Origin: G965261475 sp965261475 [NCBI: bacterium]
Lineage (GTDB): Bacteria; SAR324; XYD2-FULL-50-16
Direction: 5' to 3'
Assembly (NCBI GenBank): GCA_965261475.1
Contig: OZ253454.1
Coordinates: 1,178,001 to 1,242,000 of the forward strand
Length of the DNA: 64,000 nucleotides
Every line of letters starts with the position of its first letter. Position 1 is the stretch's first letter. This document shows, in pieces, positions 18,258 to 27,414 of the stretch. The position numbers and the translations under genes are program-made. The notes beneath the pieces were generated by a model. It had not been told where the DNA came from. It saw only the letters and a list, made by a program, of their open reading frames with translations, and ran no database searches.

Positions 18258-18995
18258 ATGCAAACAAAAAAACTTTACTGTGCCAAAGATATTATTCCAT
18301 TTTTAGATTTTACTTCACTCAACGATAGTGATAGTAAGCAGAGTATTTGTGAATTTTTAGCAAAAGTTACTAGTGCAAATGTAGCTATAGCAGCAGTTTG
18401 TGTATATCCAAAGTTTGTAGCTTTAGCAAAAAAGATACTACAAGGCAAAAATATTTTTGTAGCTACCGTAGTTAATTTTCCAAACGGAAATAATGATCTT
18501 CAAAGTGTCCTAGCTCAAACAACATACGCTCTACAAGAAGGAGCAGATGAAATAGATTTAGTTTGTAATTACAAAGATTACCTTTCACAAAAAAAATCAA
18601 CCTCTTCGATTCGTTTAATACAACAAGTAAAAAATATTTGTCAAACAAAACAGCTAAAAGTAATTTTAGAGACAGGGGAGCTACAAAGTGCAGTGCTTAT
18701 TCAAAAAGCCAGCGAAGATGCTCTGCTAGCAGGTGCAGATTTTTTAAAAACATCTACTGGTAAAACCAAACAAGGTGCAAACATAATAGCGGTGCGTACC
18801 ATGTTAAATGTCATCAAAAATTCTCATAAAAAAAGAGGTTTAAAAATATCAGGAGGGATAAAAACATACCACCAAGCATTAAACTATATTTTGTTAATAG
18901 AAAATATGGGGTTAGCAAAAATGTTGCATCCGAGTACCTTTCGTATTGGGGCGAGTAGTTTACTTGCAGATTTACTAAAAAATTTAGATGAATAA
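18258..18995 (+). CDS. deoC: Deoxyribose-phosphate aldolase
   Basis: A 245-residue TIM-barrel aldolase that splits 2-deoxyribose 5-phosphate into glyceraldehyde 3-phosphate and acetaldehyde. The Schiff-base Lys is in DFLKTSTGK (about residue 167), and the second Lys is in ISGGIKT. VCVYP and EIDLVCN blocks are also conserved. First gene of a salvage operon; its 3' end overlaps udp by 8 bases. Together with udp and cdd it degrades pyrimidine deoxynucleosides for carbon and energy or base salvage. Confidence 0.95.
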   Translation: MQTKKLYCAKDIIPFLDFTSLNDSDSKQSICEFLAKVTSANVAIAAVCVYPKFVALAKKILQGKNIFVATVVNFPNGNNDLQSVLAQTTYALQEGADEIDLVCNYKDYLSQKKSTSSIRLIQQVKNICQTKQLKVILETGELQSAVLIQKASEDALLAGADFLKTSTGKTKQGANIIAVRTMLNVIKNSHKKRGLKISGGIKTYHQALNYILLIENMGLAKMLHPSTFRIGASSLLADLLKNLDE

Positions 18996-19770
18996 AAATA
19001 TCAAAAATAAAATAGTACCAGCAGCAGAAAAACTATACCACATAGGTATTAGTAGGCAAGATATAGGATTTGCTAAAATTGCCATCTTACCCGGCGATCC
19101 AAAACGAGTTGCTATAATAGCAAAGATGCTAGACGCTAACTCTAGGGCAATTGCTGATAATAGAGGACATACCTCTTACCTAGCAGAAATCAAAAACCAA
19201 AAAATACTTGTTATTGCTACTGGTATGGGGTGTCCGTCTGTAGCAATCGTCTTAGAAGAGCTAGCAATGCTGGGAGTAAAAAAATTTATCCGTGTGGGAA
19301 CTACGGGAGTAATTCAAGAAAAAATTGCACTCGGGGCTCTGATTATCAATAGTGGTGCCGTACGCTTAGAAGGTACGTCTTCTCATTACGCACCCCTAGA
19401 ATTTCCGGCTATTGCAGATTTAGAACTTACTTTATCACTAGCTAAGGCTGCAAAAAAATTCTCTATAGACTATCATTTAGGTATTGGCGTTTCTTCTGAT
19501 ACCTTTTGGCCAGGTCAAGAACGACAAGATGGCTATTCAGGATTTGTCATTAAAAAACTGCAAGGCTCACTGCAACAATGGCAAAAACTTGGTGCGCTAA
19601 ACTATGAAATGGAAGCTTCTTGTTTATTTGTCATAGCCTCTATATTTGGTCTCAAAGCAGCTGCTATTTGTGTTGCTATTGCCAAACGCACAGATTCTGA
19701 GCAAGTAGACAAAACAAAATATCAAATAGGAATAGAAAATATTATCAAAATCATTGTAGAAACCCTATGA
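18988..19770 (+). CDS. udp: Uridine phosphorylase (nucleoside phosphorylase family)
   Basis: A 260-residue member of the NP-I nucleoside phosphorylases. Phosphate-binding LPGDPKRV lies near residue 34, the GMGCPS glycine loop near 78, and the ribose-binding MEASCLF near 210. It cleaves uridine or deoxyuridine with phosphate to release uracil and (deoxy)ribose 1-phosphate, feeding deoC. FRVGTTG-like motif (RVGTTGVIQ) fits uridine phosphorylase more than purine enzymes, but substrate range is inferred. Its start lies inside deoC and its stop overlaps the cdd start (ATGA). Confidence 0.85.
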   Translation: MNKNIKNKIVPAAEKLYHIGISRQDIGFAKIAILPGDPKRVAIIAKMLDANSRAIADNRGHTSYLAEIKNQKILVIATGMGCPSVAIVLEELAMLGVKKFIRVGTTGVIQEKIALGALIINSGAVRLEGTSSHYAPLEFPAIADLELTLSLAKAAKKFSIDYHLGIGVSSDTFWPGQERQDGYSGFVIKKLQGSLQQWQKLGALNYEMEASCLFVIASIFGLKAAAICVAIAKRTDSEQVDKTKYQIGIENIIKIIVETL

Positions 19771-20189
19771 CAGAGGACACTCTTTTAAAACTTGCTATAG
19801 CAGCAGCAAACAATGCTTATGCACCCTATTCTAAATTCTGTGTTGGTGCTGCAATTTTACTCAATAATAATCAGGTAATTCAGGGTTGTAATGTAGAAAA
19901 TGCTTCTTATGGGCTTACCAACTGCGCCGAAAGAACCGCTTTATTTGCGGTCTATGCTGCAGGTTATACCAAAGAAAATATCACAAAAATAGCGGTAGTA
20001 GCTAGTAGCAAAATAGTTGCTTCACCTTGTGGAGCTTGTAGGCAAGTCTTAGTAGAATTAACAAAAAAAAATTGCCCTATTATTCTTAGTAATTTTACCT
20101 TGTCGCAGAAAAAATACACCACACCTCAAGAGTTACTACCTTTTAGTTTTTATTTGTCAGAAAGAATTTGCTCAAACAACCTAAAATAA
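19767..20189 (+). CDS. cdd: Cytidine deaminase
   Basis: A 140-residue zinc enzyme converting cytidine and deoxycytidine to uridine and deoxyuridine, the substrates of the upstream phosphorylase. Zinc and catalytic residues are in TNCAERTAL (Cys, Glu) and SPCGACRQVL (two Cys). The substrate-binding NVENASYG motif is also present. Length matches the tetrameric bacterial form. The ATG overlaps the udp stop by four bases. It ends the salvage operon and converges with dnaE. Confidence 0.95.
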   Translation: MTEDTLLKLAIAAANNAYAPYSKFCVGAAILLNNNQVIQGCNVENASYGLTNCAERTALFAVYAAGYTKENITKIAVVASSKIVASPCGACRQVLVELTKKNCPIILSNFTLSQKKYTTPQELLPFSFYLSERICSNNLK

Positions 20190-20191
20190 AG

Positions 20192-20216
20192 GTTTTTGAC
20201 AAAAAAAAATCAAAAC
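20192..20216. terminator. Possible bidirectional terminator between cdd and dnaE
   Basis: GTTTTTGA (20192-20199) can pair with TCAAAAC (20210-20216) across an A-rich loop that reads as a T run on the other strand. The stem is AT-rich and short, so this is a weak candidate, but its place between convergent genes fits. Confidence 0.3.
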
Positions 20217-20239
20217 TAAAATTCCTAGCAGCTTTTTGG

Positions 20240-23200
20240 TTAAAATTCTTTGCTCTTTTTGAAATCTTGATTAGCCTCTTTTGCTAAAAGCCATGGAGTG
20301 ATTTTCTGTTTATAGATAAAGTGAATATTTTCTACTGGTAAAAAAACACTCAAATCATCTACTAGCTCTGGTGTTGCAGCAGTATTTTGTGCTAGGGGTA
20401 ATCTTTGTTGAGTTTGGTCTGCTAGATTAAAAACAATGCTAACCGACGTCTCTCCTACGTGCTTTGCAAGAATATTTTTTATTTTATCCCAAAAATCAAC
20501 AAAATCGTGCTTTTTACTTGGCAAAAACTCTCTATGAAAAGATAAAATAATTTCCTTAGTATACTTTTTTCTAATTTTAGCAAAAGAAAGCATGCGATGA
20601 ATGTAAAATTCGTCGTACTTGCTATAAGGATTTTCCTTGCAAGAGCATAAAATAACTTGGTTAGTATCCAAAAATGATTGCCAAATTTTATATTTTTTGG
20701 TACTCAAATAAAAATTTTCTTGTCCTGTGGTATCTTCTAAACAAACTTCTGCTTTCTTCTGGTTTTCTTTATTTAAACGAATGCGAATATTTTCAATATA
20801 ACAAGCAAACCAAATATTGTTTTTTAGGTTTTTTATTCTTAAATTTTTGATTTTTGTTAAGAAAGTAAATTTTTGTATTTCTTGCTTATAAAGATAAAGT
20901 GGATTCCATCTCAAATAAAATCCTAGTGTTTCTTTTTCGTTTGTTAATAATTCAGAAAAACTCCAATAATTACTTTCTTGTAAATCTATCTCCTCTAAAC
21001 TTTTGACTTCTGCAACACCAAAAAGAGAATCTTGTTTACTTTCATTGATATTATTATACGAGCTAATATTTTCTAAAAGAGCTAAATTCTCAAAAATTTG
21101 TTTTCTATTTTTTGCTAGACTATCTAACGCTCCAGAGGAAATCAGAGCTTTGAGTACTCTAGCGTTAACTTCACTAGTGAGTGCTTTGCAAAAAGCAATA
21201 AAATTAGTAAAGCCAGTTCCTCTATCTTTTATTAAAGAAGCAATACTGTCTTTGCCTATGCCTTTGATTGCTAAAAAACTAAACCGTATATGATCTCCTT
21301 CTAAAATAAATTTTTCTTGGCTTTTATTGATATTTGGTAAGAGGATCCTAATTTTTGTCTTTTTTAACTCTTCTATAATACTTTTAATCTGCACTTGGTT
21401 ATTGAGCTCATTATTCAACAAAGAACAATAAAATTCTTTGGTATAATGACTTTTTAAATAAGCTGTTTGATAGCTAATTACAGCGTAAGCTGCAGAATGG
21501 GATTTATTAAATCCATAGCCTGCAAACTTTTTAATATCGTCAAAAATTTTTGTTGCTGCTTCTTGTGTCAATCCCCTAGCTTCGCATCTTGTAATAAATT
21601 GAAATTCTTGACTATCCATCACAGATTGTTCTTTTTTTCCTATTGCTCTACGAAAAATATCTGCTTCTGCTAAAGAAAAACCAGCAACTTCTTGTACAAT
21701 ACGGATAATTTGTTCTTGATAAACCATCACTCCATAAGTAGGAGACAAAATTTCTGTGGTACTAGGATGAATATACTCAACTTTTGTTACTAAATTCTTC
21801 CTATCTACATAATCATACACCATTCCTGATTCCAATGGTCCTGGTCTATATAGAGCAATTAGTGCAATAATATCCTCAAAATTACTAGGTTTCATTCTGC
21901 GAATTAACTTTGTCATTCCTGCGGATTCCATTTGAAAAATACCTTTGGTCAAACCTACAGACATAGTATGATAAACCCTAATGTTATCAATGGGTATTTG
22001 CTCTAGATCAAAATTTAAATCTATTTTTTTAATCTCATTAACACAATCTCTAATTAGGGTTAAATTTTTTAAACCCAAGATATCAAACTTAGCTGCTCCT
22101 TGATGCTCTGCGTCTCCCATAGTATACTGAGTTTGTATCTCGTTATTTTCCTTTGGAGTACAAAGAGGAATCCTCTCAACAATATCTGTATCCATAATGA
22201 TAATACCAGCAGCATGCGTACTTAAATTAGAATTTAGACCTTCCAGACTCAAAGCTATTTGCATCAATTGTTTTTCTTGCTCCTGAGTAGAATGCAATAA
22301 ATCTGCAAACTCAGAATTCTGTTCCATAGCCTGTTTGAGAGTAATACCTAGTTGGTTGGGTATCATACGACAAATAGTATCTGCCTCACTATACGCCATA
22401 CCCAAAACTCTTGCTACGCCTCTAATTACAGCTTTAGCTTGTAAGGAGCCTACAGCAGAAATCTGACAGACTTTTTCACTGCCATATTTTTGCTTAATAT
22501 ATTCTATTACTTTATCTCTATTTTCTGCTTCAAAATCTATGTCTATATCTGGCATAGATTTTCTACCAGGATTTAAAAATCTTTCAAAAAGTAAACCATA
22601 ACTTAAAGGATCAACATTGGTAATTTGCAAACTATAAGCAACTAACGAACCCGCAACAGAGCCTCTACCTGGTCCTACCAAAATACCTTGCGTTTTTGCC
22701 CAAATCACAAAATCTGCGACTATTAAAAAATAACCCTCATATCCCATATCAATAATAATATTCAACTCATAATCCAATCGGTCTTGATAAATTTTTGTTT
22801 GACTAGTAATTTCTTGCTGCGTCCATTTCAGCGTGATTTGCAATCTTTGTAACCTTTGATTTAGTCCTACTTGTGCTTTATGTCTAATTCCTTGCCCTCC
22901 TGTAGCAATCGCAGGAAGATAAATTTGCTTATTTTCCAAAGCTAACTCACAAATTTCTGCTATTTTTAGCGTATTAGAAACAGCATCTGGAACATCACAA
23001 AAGGTAGCCAACATTTCTTCTGTTGTTTTTAAATACAATTGCTCGGTCTCCACTTTGTTATTTTGTCCGTCTATTTTTTTTTGCTCTCCCATCAATTTTA
23101 ATACTAATTGAGGAAAAGCATCTTGCTGACTAAGATAAAAACAAGGGTTTGTCGCCACTAAAGGAATGTCATTTTCCTTGCTAAGACTTATTAAATATGT

Positions 23201-23731
23201 ATTAAGTTTTGTTTGTTGTCTTAAGCCTATGTGAGCAATTTCTAAATAAAATCTCCGCTCAAAGAGCTCTTTATAATTTTGTACCAATTCTTTTACTAAC
23301 GAAAATTTATCTAGAGCAAAAGCTTTTGCTAGATCACTTGATAATTCTCCATTGATTAAAAATAACCCCTTTGAGTATTTTTGTAGCCATTGCCAGCAAA
23401 TAGTGGGTTGTTGCTCTATTTTACCTTCTATGTAGGACAAACTAGAAAGTTTAATCAGATTTTGATAACCCTGTCTATTTATACACAACAAGTTTATTTT
23501 GGTTAAACCTAAAATTTTTGTTTGCAAAAGAAAACCTTGTCCTATGATAGGTTTGACACCTACATTTTTGAGAGCTCTATAAAATTGAATCGCTCCGTAT
23601 AAATTATTATGGTCTGTAATAGCACAAGCTGGCATTTGCAAACTTTGAATTTTCTTAGCTAGTTGCGGAATTTTTATAACACCTTCAAAAAGAGAATACT
23701 GTGTATGAAGATGTAAAGGTACAAAACTCAT
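20240..23731 (-). CDS. dnaE: DNA polymerase III alpha subunit
   Basis: The 1163-residue replicative polymerase catalytic subunit. The PHP domain at the N-terminus begins with VPLHLHTQYSLFEG; the C-family polymerase core has GPGRGSVAGS (about residue 355), the catalytic MPDIDIDFE (about 397) and the third Asp in KFDILGLKNL (about 550). The fingers block with RAIGKK follows, then a helix-hairpin-helix region (AFLAIKGIG, about 820) and a C-terminal OB-fold and tau-binding region. Length and order match DnaE1, not the shorter DnaE2. It appears monocistronic with its start 135 bases from a divergent small gene. Confidence 0.97.
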   Translation of the reverse strand: MSFVPLHLHTQYSLFEGVIKIPQLAKKIQSLQMPACAITDHNNLYGAIQFYRALKNVGVKPIIGQGFLLQTKILGLTKINLLCINRQGYQNLIKLSSLSYIEGKIEQQPTICWQWLQKYSKGLFLINGELSSDLAKAFALDKFSLVKELVQNYKELFERRFYLEIAHIGLRQQTKLNTYLISLSKENDIPLVATNPCFYLSQQDAFPQLVLKLMGEQKKIDGQNNKVETEQLYLKTTEEMLATFCDVPDAVSNTLKIAEICELALENKQIYLPAIATGGQGIRHKAQVGLNQRLQRLQITLKWTQQEITSQTKIYQDRLDYELNIIIDMGYEGYFLIVADFVIWAKTQGILVGPGRGSVAGSLVAYSLQITNVDPLSYGLLFERFLNPGRKSMPDIDIDFEAENRDKVIEYIKQKYGSEKVCQISAVGSLQAKAVIRGVARVLGMAYSEADTICRMIPNQLGITLKQAMEQNSEFADLLHSTQEQEKQLMQIALSLEGLNSNLSTHAAGIIIMDTDIVERIPLCTPKENNEIQTQYTMGDAEHQGAAKFDILGLKNLTLIRDCVNEIKKIDLNFDLEQIPIDNIRVYHTMSVGLTKGIFQMESAGMTKLIRRMKPSNFEDIIALIALYRPGPLESGMVYDYVDRKNLVTKVEYIHPSTTEILSPTYGVMVYQEQIIRIVQEVAGFSLAEADIFRRAIGKKEQSVMDSQEFQFITRCEARGLTQEAATKIFDDIKKFAGYGFNKSHSAAYAVISYQTAYLKSHYTKEFYCSLLNNELNNQVQIKSIIEELKKTKIRILLPNINKSQEKFILEGDHIRFSFLAIKGIGKDSIASLIKDRGTGFTNFIAFCKALTSEVNARVLKALISSGALDSLAKNRKQIFENLALLENISSYNNINESKQDSLFGVAEVKSLEEIDLQESNYWSFSELLTNEKETLGFYLRWNPLYLYKQEIQKFTFLTKIKNLRIKNLKNNIWFACYIENIRIRLNKENQKKAEVCLEDTTGQENFYLSTKKYKIWQSFLDTNQVILCSCKENPYSKYDEFYIHRMLSFAKIRKKYTKEIILSFHREFLPSKKHDFVDFWDKIKNILAKHVGETSVSIVFNLADQTQQRLPLAQNTAATPELVDDLSVFLPVENIHFIYKQKITPWLLAKEANQDFKKSKEF

Positions 23732-23866
23732 CAGGATAAATTAAAATAAAACAAAAAATCTACTAATCAATAATACTATGATTGAGAATAAAATATTTTA
23801 TATATTTTTTGTATCAAAATTGTTAAACTAACCCTAGTATCAAGGGTATATTTTGAAATTTTTACT

Positions 23867-24415
23867 ATGAAAAAACTATTTTTATTTTTAATTTTTATTG
23901 TTTTTGCTCTGTTAGCGAATTCTACAACAATTTATAATATAGGAGAATCGCTGACTGGATACGAATACAACGAAGATTGGGATAGGTGGTTCCCAAGAAA
24001 ATTGAGTATTTGGGCAGGAAAAAACAACCTAGAAAGAACCGTAGTATTTTTACATTTTGGCTCTCGCTCTGGAGATCTTGTAGTAGATTTGGGAAGTTCT
24101 TCTGATAAAAGAAACCAATTAAGAAAAACTATTGAAAAAATTTTAGGCTGGAGTGTTACTGCTCAACGCTCCAGAATAAATGCAACAAGAACTATTGGAT
24201 GTTTTGGCAAAAAAACTTCTACCATATGCAAACAAACTGGTATAGCGAATCAAAGAGGAGAATTGGGCTTAAGGTTTTTTAGTACAAAAAAGGGCAAAGA
24301 AGTAAGTATTGTTTTTAACATTATAGACAAAGACGACCCACTACATAAAGCAAACATTTATTTTAACCCCTCAGCAATGGAAAAACTTTACAATCTACTA
24401 GAGAACATAGAGTAA
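23867..24415 (+). CDS. Small exported protein of unknown function
   Basis: A 182-residue protein with a clear signal peptide (MKKLFLFLIFIVFALLANS), so exported to the periplasm or beyond. The mature part has many charged residues, a Gly-rich RSGDLVVDLGSS segment and two Cys about 12 residues apart (TIGCFGKK and STICKQ) that could form a disulfide. There is no recognisable domain. The ATG at 23867 is preceded by AT-rich sequence without ribosome binding site. It lies between divergent dnaE and convergent moaA, alone, so context gives no function. Confidence 0.65.
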   Translation: MKKLFLFLIFIVFALLANSTTIYNIGESLTGYEYNEDWDRWFPRKLSIWAGKNNLERTVVFLHFGSRSGDLVVDLGSSSDKRNQLRKTIEKILGWSVTAQRSRINATRTIGCFGKKTSTICKQTGIANQRGELGLRFFSTKKGKEVSIVFNIIDKDDPLHKANIYFNPSAMEKLYNLLENIE

Positions 24416-24419
24416 CTAA

Positions 24420-25391
24420 TTAGCCTCCTATTTCTTGCATAAAAGTTTTTGCACCTACAAAAAATTCTTTTTTTGACTTCATAGCTTGCGGCAAAATATT
24501 TTTTAATTCTTTTTGACAATCTTCTTTTGACAAAGCAAGCAAATATCTCAGAGTATTATTTTTTGTATTGCTGATGCACCCATAAAGCTTCCCATCAGAA
24601 GTTAGCCTCAACCTATCACAGTTTTGACAAAAAGGAGCACTATTGTTAGGAATGATACCAAAAAATCCTTTGTTTGGGATTTGAAATCTTTGGGAGGTTG
24701 AGGATAAAGAAGTTGTAACCCTGGAAAAAGTGTATTTTTTGCTAATAATATCCAAAATTTCTTGCATAGAAACAAAATATTGTTTAAAAATACCGCTAAT
24801 ATGTCCCATCTGCATTAGTTCAATATAGCGACACTCTATTTTTCGTTTGAGGCAAAAATCTAAAAGTGGAATAATTTGGTTACTATTTAAACCATTCATA
24901 GGTACCACATTTAACTTGAGAGTAAAACCACGTATACAAGCTTTTTCGATCGCTTGCAAAACCTTTGTGAGCGCCTTGCGACGAGCTAGTTTGTAAAACC
25001 CCTCTTGAGCTAAAGAATCAAAACTAATATTGATTCTTTTATAACCACACTCCCACAATAAATCTAAATACTTCTCCAAAAAAAACCCATTGGTAGTGAT
25101 ACTTTTTTCTATTTTTAATTTTTTTGTGCTACGCAAAAATATTGCTAGTGAGCTATACAACAAAGGCTCTCCTCCTGTAAGACGCAGTTTTTGTATTTTT
25201 GATGCTTTTACTATTTGCGAAGTAAGAAAAAATAAATGTTTGGCTGATAACTCTCCTGCAAGTTTTTTTAAAAATAACCCCTTGGGTACACAGTAAGTAC
25301 ATTGAAAATTACAAGCCTGCGTAAGGCTGACACGTAACGAGCGAAACTCCCTAGAAAATTTATCTTTTGTAAGTTGATTTAAGATTCCCAA
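24420..25391 (-). CDS. moaA: GTP 3',8-cyclase MoaA (molybdenum cofactor)
   Basis: A 323-residue radical SAM enzyme for the first step of molybdenum cofactor synthesis, converting GTP to 3',8-cyclo-7,8-dihydro-GTP. The radical SAM motif is CNFQCTYC (about residue 27), and the C-terminal cluster uses FCQNCDRLRLT plus the Cys of LYGCISN. The essential C-terminal Gly-Gly is present (QEIGG). The start appears to be TTG at 25391, 13 bases inside moeA; no ATG lies before the radical SAM motif. Coupled to moeA, but moaC, moaD, moaE and mobA are not here. Confidence 0.93.
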   Translation of the reverse strand: MGILNQLTKDKFSREFRSLRVSLTQACNFQCTYCVPKGLFLKKLAGELSAKHLFFLTSQIVKASKIQKLRLTGGEPLLYSSLAIFLRSTKKLKIEKSITTNGFFLEKYLDLLWECGYKRINISFDSLAQEGFYKLARRKALTKVLQAIEKACIRGFTLKLNVVPMNGLNSNQIIPLLDFCLKRKIECRYIELMQMGHISGIFKQYFVSMQEILDIISKKYTFSRVTTSLSSTSQRFQIPNKGFFGIIPNNSAPFCQNCDRLRLTSDGKLYGCISNTKNNTLRYLLALSKEDCQKELKNILPQAMKSKKEFFVGAKTFMQEIGG

Positions 25392-26587
25392 GGTAAAAAA
25401 CGGACAAAGGTTTGAGGTTTAAAATTTGTAGCACTAGTATTGGACTTTAGGCACACTAAACCATCGCTTGCTACCAAAGACAAAAAATCTCCACTGCTAC
25501 GAAATGGCAGTGCCTTTAGTTTATAAAGACCGACTTTCTTAGCAGGATAATAGGTATCTAATGAGAACAACTTTGTTAGTTGCGGAGTAATTCTTTTTAA
25601 ATGCCACTGAGGCAAACACTCTTTGTAAGCATAGCCTAAAAAATGTTTGATGTAAATCTCGACAAATAATTTATAGCAAACCTGTACGGCAACAGGGTTA
25701 CCGGGCAATCCAAAAACTACGCTTTGTTTACTTTTACCAAACCATAGGGGTTTACCTGGTTTGATTTTTACTTTATGAAAAATTTGTTGACATCCCTCTT
25801 GTTGCAATAACTCGGGAATTAAATCATATTTTCCAGTAGAAACAGAGCCACTGATTAAAAAAATATCATATTCTAGCCCCTCAATAATTTTTGCTCTCAA
25901 TAAATTTTTATCATCAGCAGCTATACCTAGTTTTTGAGATGGAATATTTATTTTTTGCAAACACTGAGCTAGTAAATAAGAGTTCAAATCTCTAATTTGA
26001 TAATCGCTGGGTGTTTGAGTGCAAGCTACTACCTCATTGCCTGTGGAAAGAATAGCGACACGCGGAGGAGCAAAAGTTTCCACTGCTAGTTTGCCTAAAG
26101 AAGCACAAAAAGCGCTCAGCCTAGAGTCTATGACCTGTCCTGCGGTAAGTACCGCCTGTCCTTTTTGAGCATCTTCACCCTTAGGTGCAAAGCACTTATC
26201 TAAAGTCAAAGAAGTTATGCGAACTCCTTTTAGTGTATTTTGTAAATGCTCTATAGGAATCACTCTACTAGCACCACAAGGTAAAGGCGCTCCCGTCATA
26301 ATCCAAACAGCTTCTCCTTTTGATAAAGATTTTTTTCTTTTTTGAGACAAATCTTCACCAGCTTGCACCGTACCTACTAAAGAAAATTCTTGCCCTAGCT
26401 TTATTTTTTCTTTTTCATAAATTGCAATGCCATCCATAGTAGCACGATGAAACGCAGGTATGTCTCTAGTAGTTAGTACATCTTGCACCAGCAATCTGTG
26501 CTGACTCTGTACTAAACTTTGTTTGATTTTCTTTCTAGCTACGGCAGTAGTTAAAATTCTTTTTTGTGCGTCAAAAACAGAGATCAC
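25379..26587 (-). CDS. moeA: Molybdopterin molybdenumtransferase
   Basis: A 402-residue MoeA that inserts molybdate into adenylylated molybdopterin. Conserved blocks include FHRATMDGIAI (about 50), IMTGAPLPCGASRVIP, AILSTGNEV (about 178), SGSVSTGKYD (about 235) and GLPGNPVAV (about 293). The order matches domains I-IV of MoeA. The start is GTG at 26587, preceded by AAAGG. Its last codons overlap moaA. Presence of this pair means that at least one molybdoenzyme is probably encoded elsewhere. Confidence 0.94.
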   Translation of the reverse strand: MISVFDAQKRILTTAVARKKIKQSLVQSQHRLLVQDVLTTRDIPAFHRATMDGIAIYEKEKIKLGQEFSLVGTVQAGEDLSQKRKKSLSKGEAVWIMTGAPLPCGASRVIPIEHLQNTLKGVRITSLTLDKCFAPKGEDAQKGQAVLTAGQVIDSRLSAFCASLGKLAVETFAPPRVAILSTGNEVVACTQTPSDYQIRDLNSYLLAQCLQKINIPSQKLGIAADDKNLLRAKIIEGLEYDIFLISGSVSTGKYDLIPELLQQEGCQQIFHKVKIKPGKPLWFGKSKQSVVFGLPGNPVAVQVCYKLFVEIYIKHFLGYAYKECLPQWHLKRITPQLTKLFSLDTYYPAKKVGLYKLKALPFRSSGDFLSLVASDGLVCLKSNTSATNFKPQTFVRFLPWES

Positions 26588-26715
26588 CTTTAGTTACAAT
26601 TTGAATAACAAAAATTATACTACAAATAAACGAATAGTGTAAATAACTAAACTGCTATAGATTTTTATAAATAATCATCAAAATTGAAAAACAATTTATA
26701 AAAACTTAAATGTAA

Positions 26716-26733
26716 AAATAACGGCGGTTATTT
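26716..26733. repeat. Perfect 7-base inverted repeat in the moeA-DM13 gap
   Basis: AAATAAC and GTTATTT flank a GGCG loop. A symmetric site of this size could bind a dimeric regulator or form a small RNA hairpin. It is about 130 bases upstream of moeA and 260 upstream of the DM13 gene. Confidence 0.4.
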
Positions 26734-26864
26734 GTTACAACAATCATAATCTGTTAGCTATGATATGTTGAGCGTTCCAAAATATTACTTGTAAAATACC
26801 TTAACCTAATATGCTGCAATAGCATAACAAAGTAATAAGCAATGCTATCTTGGAAGTCATAAAT

Positions 26865-26904
26865 AACCTGTTGACTTACTCTGCTCAATAGGTTAGTCAT
26901 CAAC
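26865..26904. repeat. Interleaved inverted repeats (pseudoknot order)
   Basis: AACCT (26865-26869) matches AGGTT (26890-26894), and GTTGACT (26870-26876) matches AGTC-at-CAAC (26895-26904) with two extra bases. The arms alternate (a, b, a', b'), the order of an H-type pseudoknot, about 90 bases before the DM13 start on the plus strand. Could be chance. Confidence 0.3.
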
Positions 26905-26993
26905 TATATAAATAAGAATGTTTTAAGTTTTGTCTATTTGTATTACACTAGAGATTAGTATTTATAATTTATAAATATTTAAATCAAAATCTT

Positions 26994-27401
26994 ATGAAAA
27001 AAATAATCTTGTTATGGTTGATTGTTATATTCTTGTTGTCAATACAAGTGCTTGTAGCAGAAGAAATTATACAAACAGGAAAATGGAGTAAAATTGATTA
27101 CAAAGTAGATGGTACTTGGAAAATTATTAAAAAAACAGACGGCAATTATCTTGTTTTAGATGATAAATTTAAAACAAAATCAGGACCGGATTTACACCTC
27201 TTGTTTGCGAAAATCCCTATTGCAGACTTAACAAATTCTAATGCAAGCAGTAATTCTCAAGTTATTGCTAGACTTAAATCTCATAGAGGTTATCAAGAAT
27301 ACAAAATTCCTAAAGAATTAACTTGGAAAAACAATCGTGCTATTATCATCCACTGCGTACGCTTCGCTCATTTATGGGCAGGGGCAAATTTAACACTATA
27401 A
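26994..27401 (+). CDS. Exported DM13-domain protein
   Basis: A 135-residue protein with a signal peptide (about residues 1-22) followed by a single DM13 domain: the GTWKIIKKTDGNYLVLDDKF stretch, GPDLHLLFA, LKSHRGYQEYKIP and a conserved Cys in IIHCVRFAHLWAGANL. DM13 domains are predicted from computational analysis to take part in redox or electron-transfer reactions around this Cys; direct evidence in bacteria is thin. First gene of a three-gene operon; VTT-family membrane protein starts 13 bases later. No ribosome binding site is visible before the ATG. Confidence 0.75.
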   Translation: MKKIILLWLIVIFLLSIQVLVAEEIIQTGKWSKIDYKVDGTWKIIKKTDGNYLVLDDKFKTKSGPDLHLLFAKIPIADLTNSNASSNSQVIARLKSHRGYQEYKIPKELTWKNNRAIIIHCVRFAHLWAGANLTL

Positions 27402-27414
27402 TTTAACCGTAATC

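Larger units (their letters stand above)
26588..26993. other. 406-base divergent intergenic region with inverted repeats
   Basis: Lies between divergently transcribed moeA and the DM13 gene, so both promoters must be here. It contains no RNA gene I recognise. Two structures stand out: a perfect hairpin at 26716-26733 and interleaved inverted repeats at 26865-26904, listed separately. Confidence 0.5.
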
